This document shows positions 32,996 to 33,639 of a stretch of 33,639 bases of DNA, one piece after another; position 1 is the first letter of the stretch, and every line of letters starts with the position of its first letter. The position numbers and the translations under genes are program-made. The DNA is taken from assembly GCA_017398105.1 (NCBI GenBank), contig JAFQHF010000006.1, forward strand, positions 1 to 33,639. Direction: 5' to 3'. A model generated the notes under the pieces. That model made no database searches, was not told the origin of the DNA, and saw nothing but the letters and a program-made list of their open reading frames with translations. This DNA is from Oscillospiraceae bacterium (GTDB lineage: Bacteria > Bacillota_A > Clostridia > Oscillospirales > Oscillospiraceae).

Positions 32996-33639
32996 ATGAA
33001 GCGTATTCTGTCTCTGGTTCTCATCGTCGTTATGGTCGCAGCCATGCTCGTCGGCTGTGGCAGCAAGACTGAGAGCTGGAAAGTCACCTGCCCCTGGGCA
33101 CCCTCCGGCGTTGCCTCCATGGTAAGCCAGAAGGTCGCAGCTAAGGCTGTCGATTACTCCGATTCCATCAACCTGGTTGCTGAAGCCATCAAGGGCGACG
33201 CAGCTACCGTCAACACCTGGATTGCTGACACCGAGGCTAACGATCCTGAGCTGGTTTTCGTTGGTGAGGGCCTGCTGTCCATCACTGAAATTCTGGACCC
33301 CGCCAAGATGCAGTTTGGCTACGAGGACTTCGTGTTCGTTGAGAACCTGTACTCCTCTGTTTTCGTTCTGTCCGCTGATGCAACTCTGAACATCAAGAGC
33401 ATCGCTGATCTGGAAGCTTATGTCGCTGCCGGCAACCCCGTTTCCGTTGCTGTTAACGGCGCTACCGGTTCCGAGGCTTTCCTGGCTGCCGCACTGTTCG
33501 GCTCCATGGGCGCTGGCGACCAGCTGAAGCTGACTCCCTACCAGTCCGCTGCTGAGGCTGCTCAGGCTGTTGCCAAGGGCGAGACCAACTTCGCCGTTTC
33601 CCATCAGTCCCAGATTCTGGAAACCTATCAGCAGGGTGG
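32996..33639 (+). CDS. TctC-like substrate-binding lipoprotein (partial, runs off the window)
   Basis: The first 214 residues of an exported lipoprotein are visible; the gene continues past the window edge. Residues 1-20 are a signal peptide and LVGC (18-21) is the lipobox, so C21 would be lipidated. The mature part begins KVTCPWAPSGVASMVSQKVA, resembling the PWPxGGxxD start of TctC/Bug-type receptors of tripartite tricarboxylate transporters. These bind small carboxylates outside the cell and pass them to TctA-TctB. GAGGAGA lies about 9 bases before the ATG at 32996. Codon choice is strongly biased (GCT, GTT, CTG, ATC), suggesting high expression. tctA and tctB would be expected downstream. 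Confidence 0.82.
   Translation, partial: MKRILSLVLIVVMVAAMLVGCGSKTESWKVTCPWAPSGVASMVSQKVAAKAVDYSDSINLVAEAIKGDAATVNTWIADTEANDPELVFVGEGLLSITEILDPAKMQFGYEDFVFVENLYSSVFVLSADATLNIKSIADLEAYVAAGNPVSVAVNGATGSEAFLAAALFGSMGAGDQLKLTPYQSAAEAAQAVAKGETNFAVSHQSQILETYQQG

Overview
The window looks like a chromosomal segment of a Gram-positive, low-oxygen Clostridia bacterium, probably of the Oscillospiraceae/Ruminococcaceae type. The evidence is strong AGGAGG ribosome binding sites, consensus sigma-A promoters, spmA/spmB spore-maturation genes, a DAP-type MurE, an AbrB-type regulator, a small two-cluster ferredoxin, CCA-encoding tRNA genes, and a division/cell-wall cluster of Firmicutes layout. No species can be named from the sequence alone.

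Layout. 1-345: hairpin-rich intergenic DNA. 345-3681: a cytidylate-kinase-like gene, a DEDDh exonuclease, the divergent spmA-spmB pair and an AbrB-like regulator. 3817-5862: an AT-richer block on the minus strand holding an ECF sigma factor, its probable membrane anti-sigma factor and a small exported protein. 6038-7848: trmN6-rsmI and a ferredoxin on the minus strand. 8040-10364: a ClpC-type ATPase. 10520-23644: the dcw cluster in the order mraZ, rsmH, ftsL-like, two-PASTA PBP (spoVD/pbpX type), murE, murF, mraY, ftsW, murG, divIB/ftsQ, ftsZ. It lacks murD, murC and ftsA, and a MITE-like palindromic repeat fills the mraY-ftsW gap. 23727-26447: a TfoX-N protein, surE, a methyltransferase and hslO. 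26610-27085: a tRNA operon (Val, Asp, Phe, Gly, Cys) behind two consensus promoters. 27086-29157: an accessory region with a duplicated tRNA-Cys 3' end, a MuF-domain/barnase toxin with its barstar immunity gene, and a small Cys-rich ORF behind two hairpin terminators. 29170-33639: a LysR regulator divergent from a split chromate-type transporter, an unknown gene, a TauE/SafE permease and the start of a TctC-type lipoprotein.

How the genes work together. The dcw genes make and flip-ready the peptidoglycan precursor (MurE, MurF, MraY, MurG), polymerise and cross-link septal wall (FtsW plus PBP) and drive the division ring (FtsZ, DivIB, FtsL). The cluster appears to be driven from a promoter at 10433-10461 followed by three AAA(A/G)(G/T)GG boxes that match MraZ operators. 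ftsZ has an extra promoter of its own.

Most notable are the MuF-barnase/barstar module beside a tRNA-Cys gene with a 17-bp att-like duplication, the MraZ operator, the MITE-like element at the position usually held by murD, and the ECF sigma triad inserted between abrB and rsmI, which are neighbours in Bacillus. I found no CRISPR array, rRNA gene, intact transposase or integrase.
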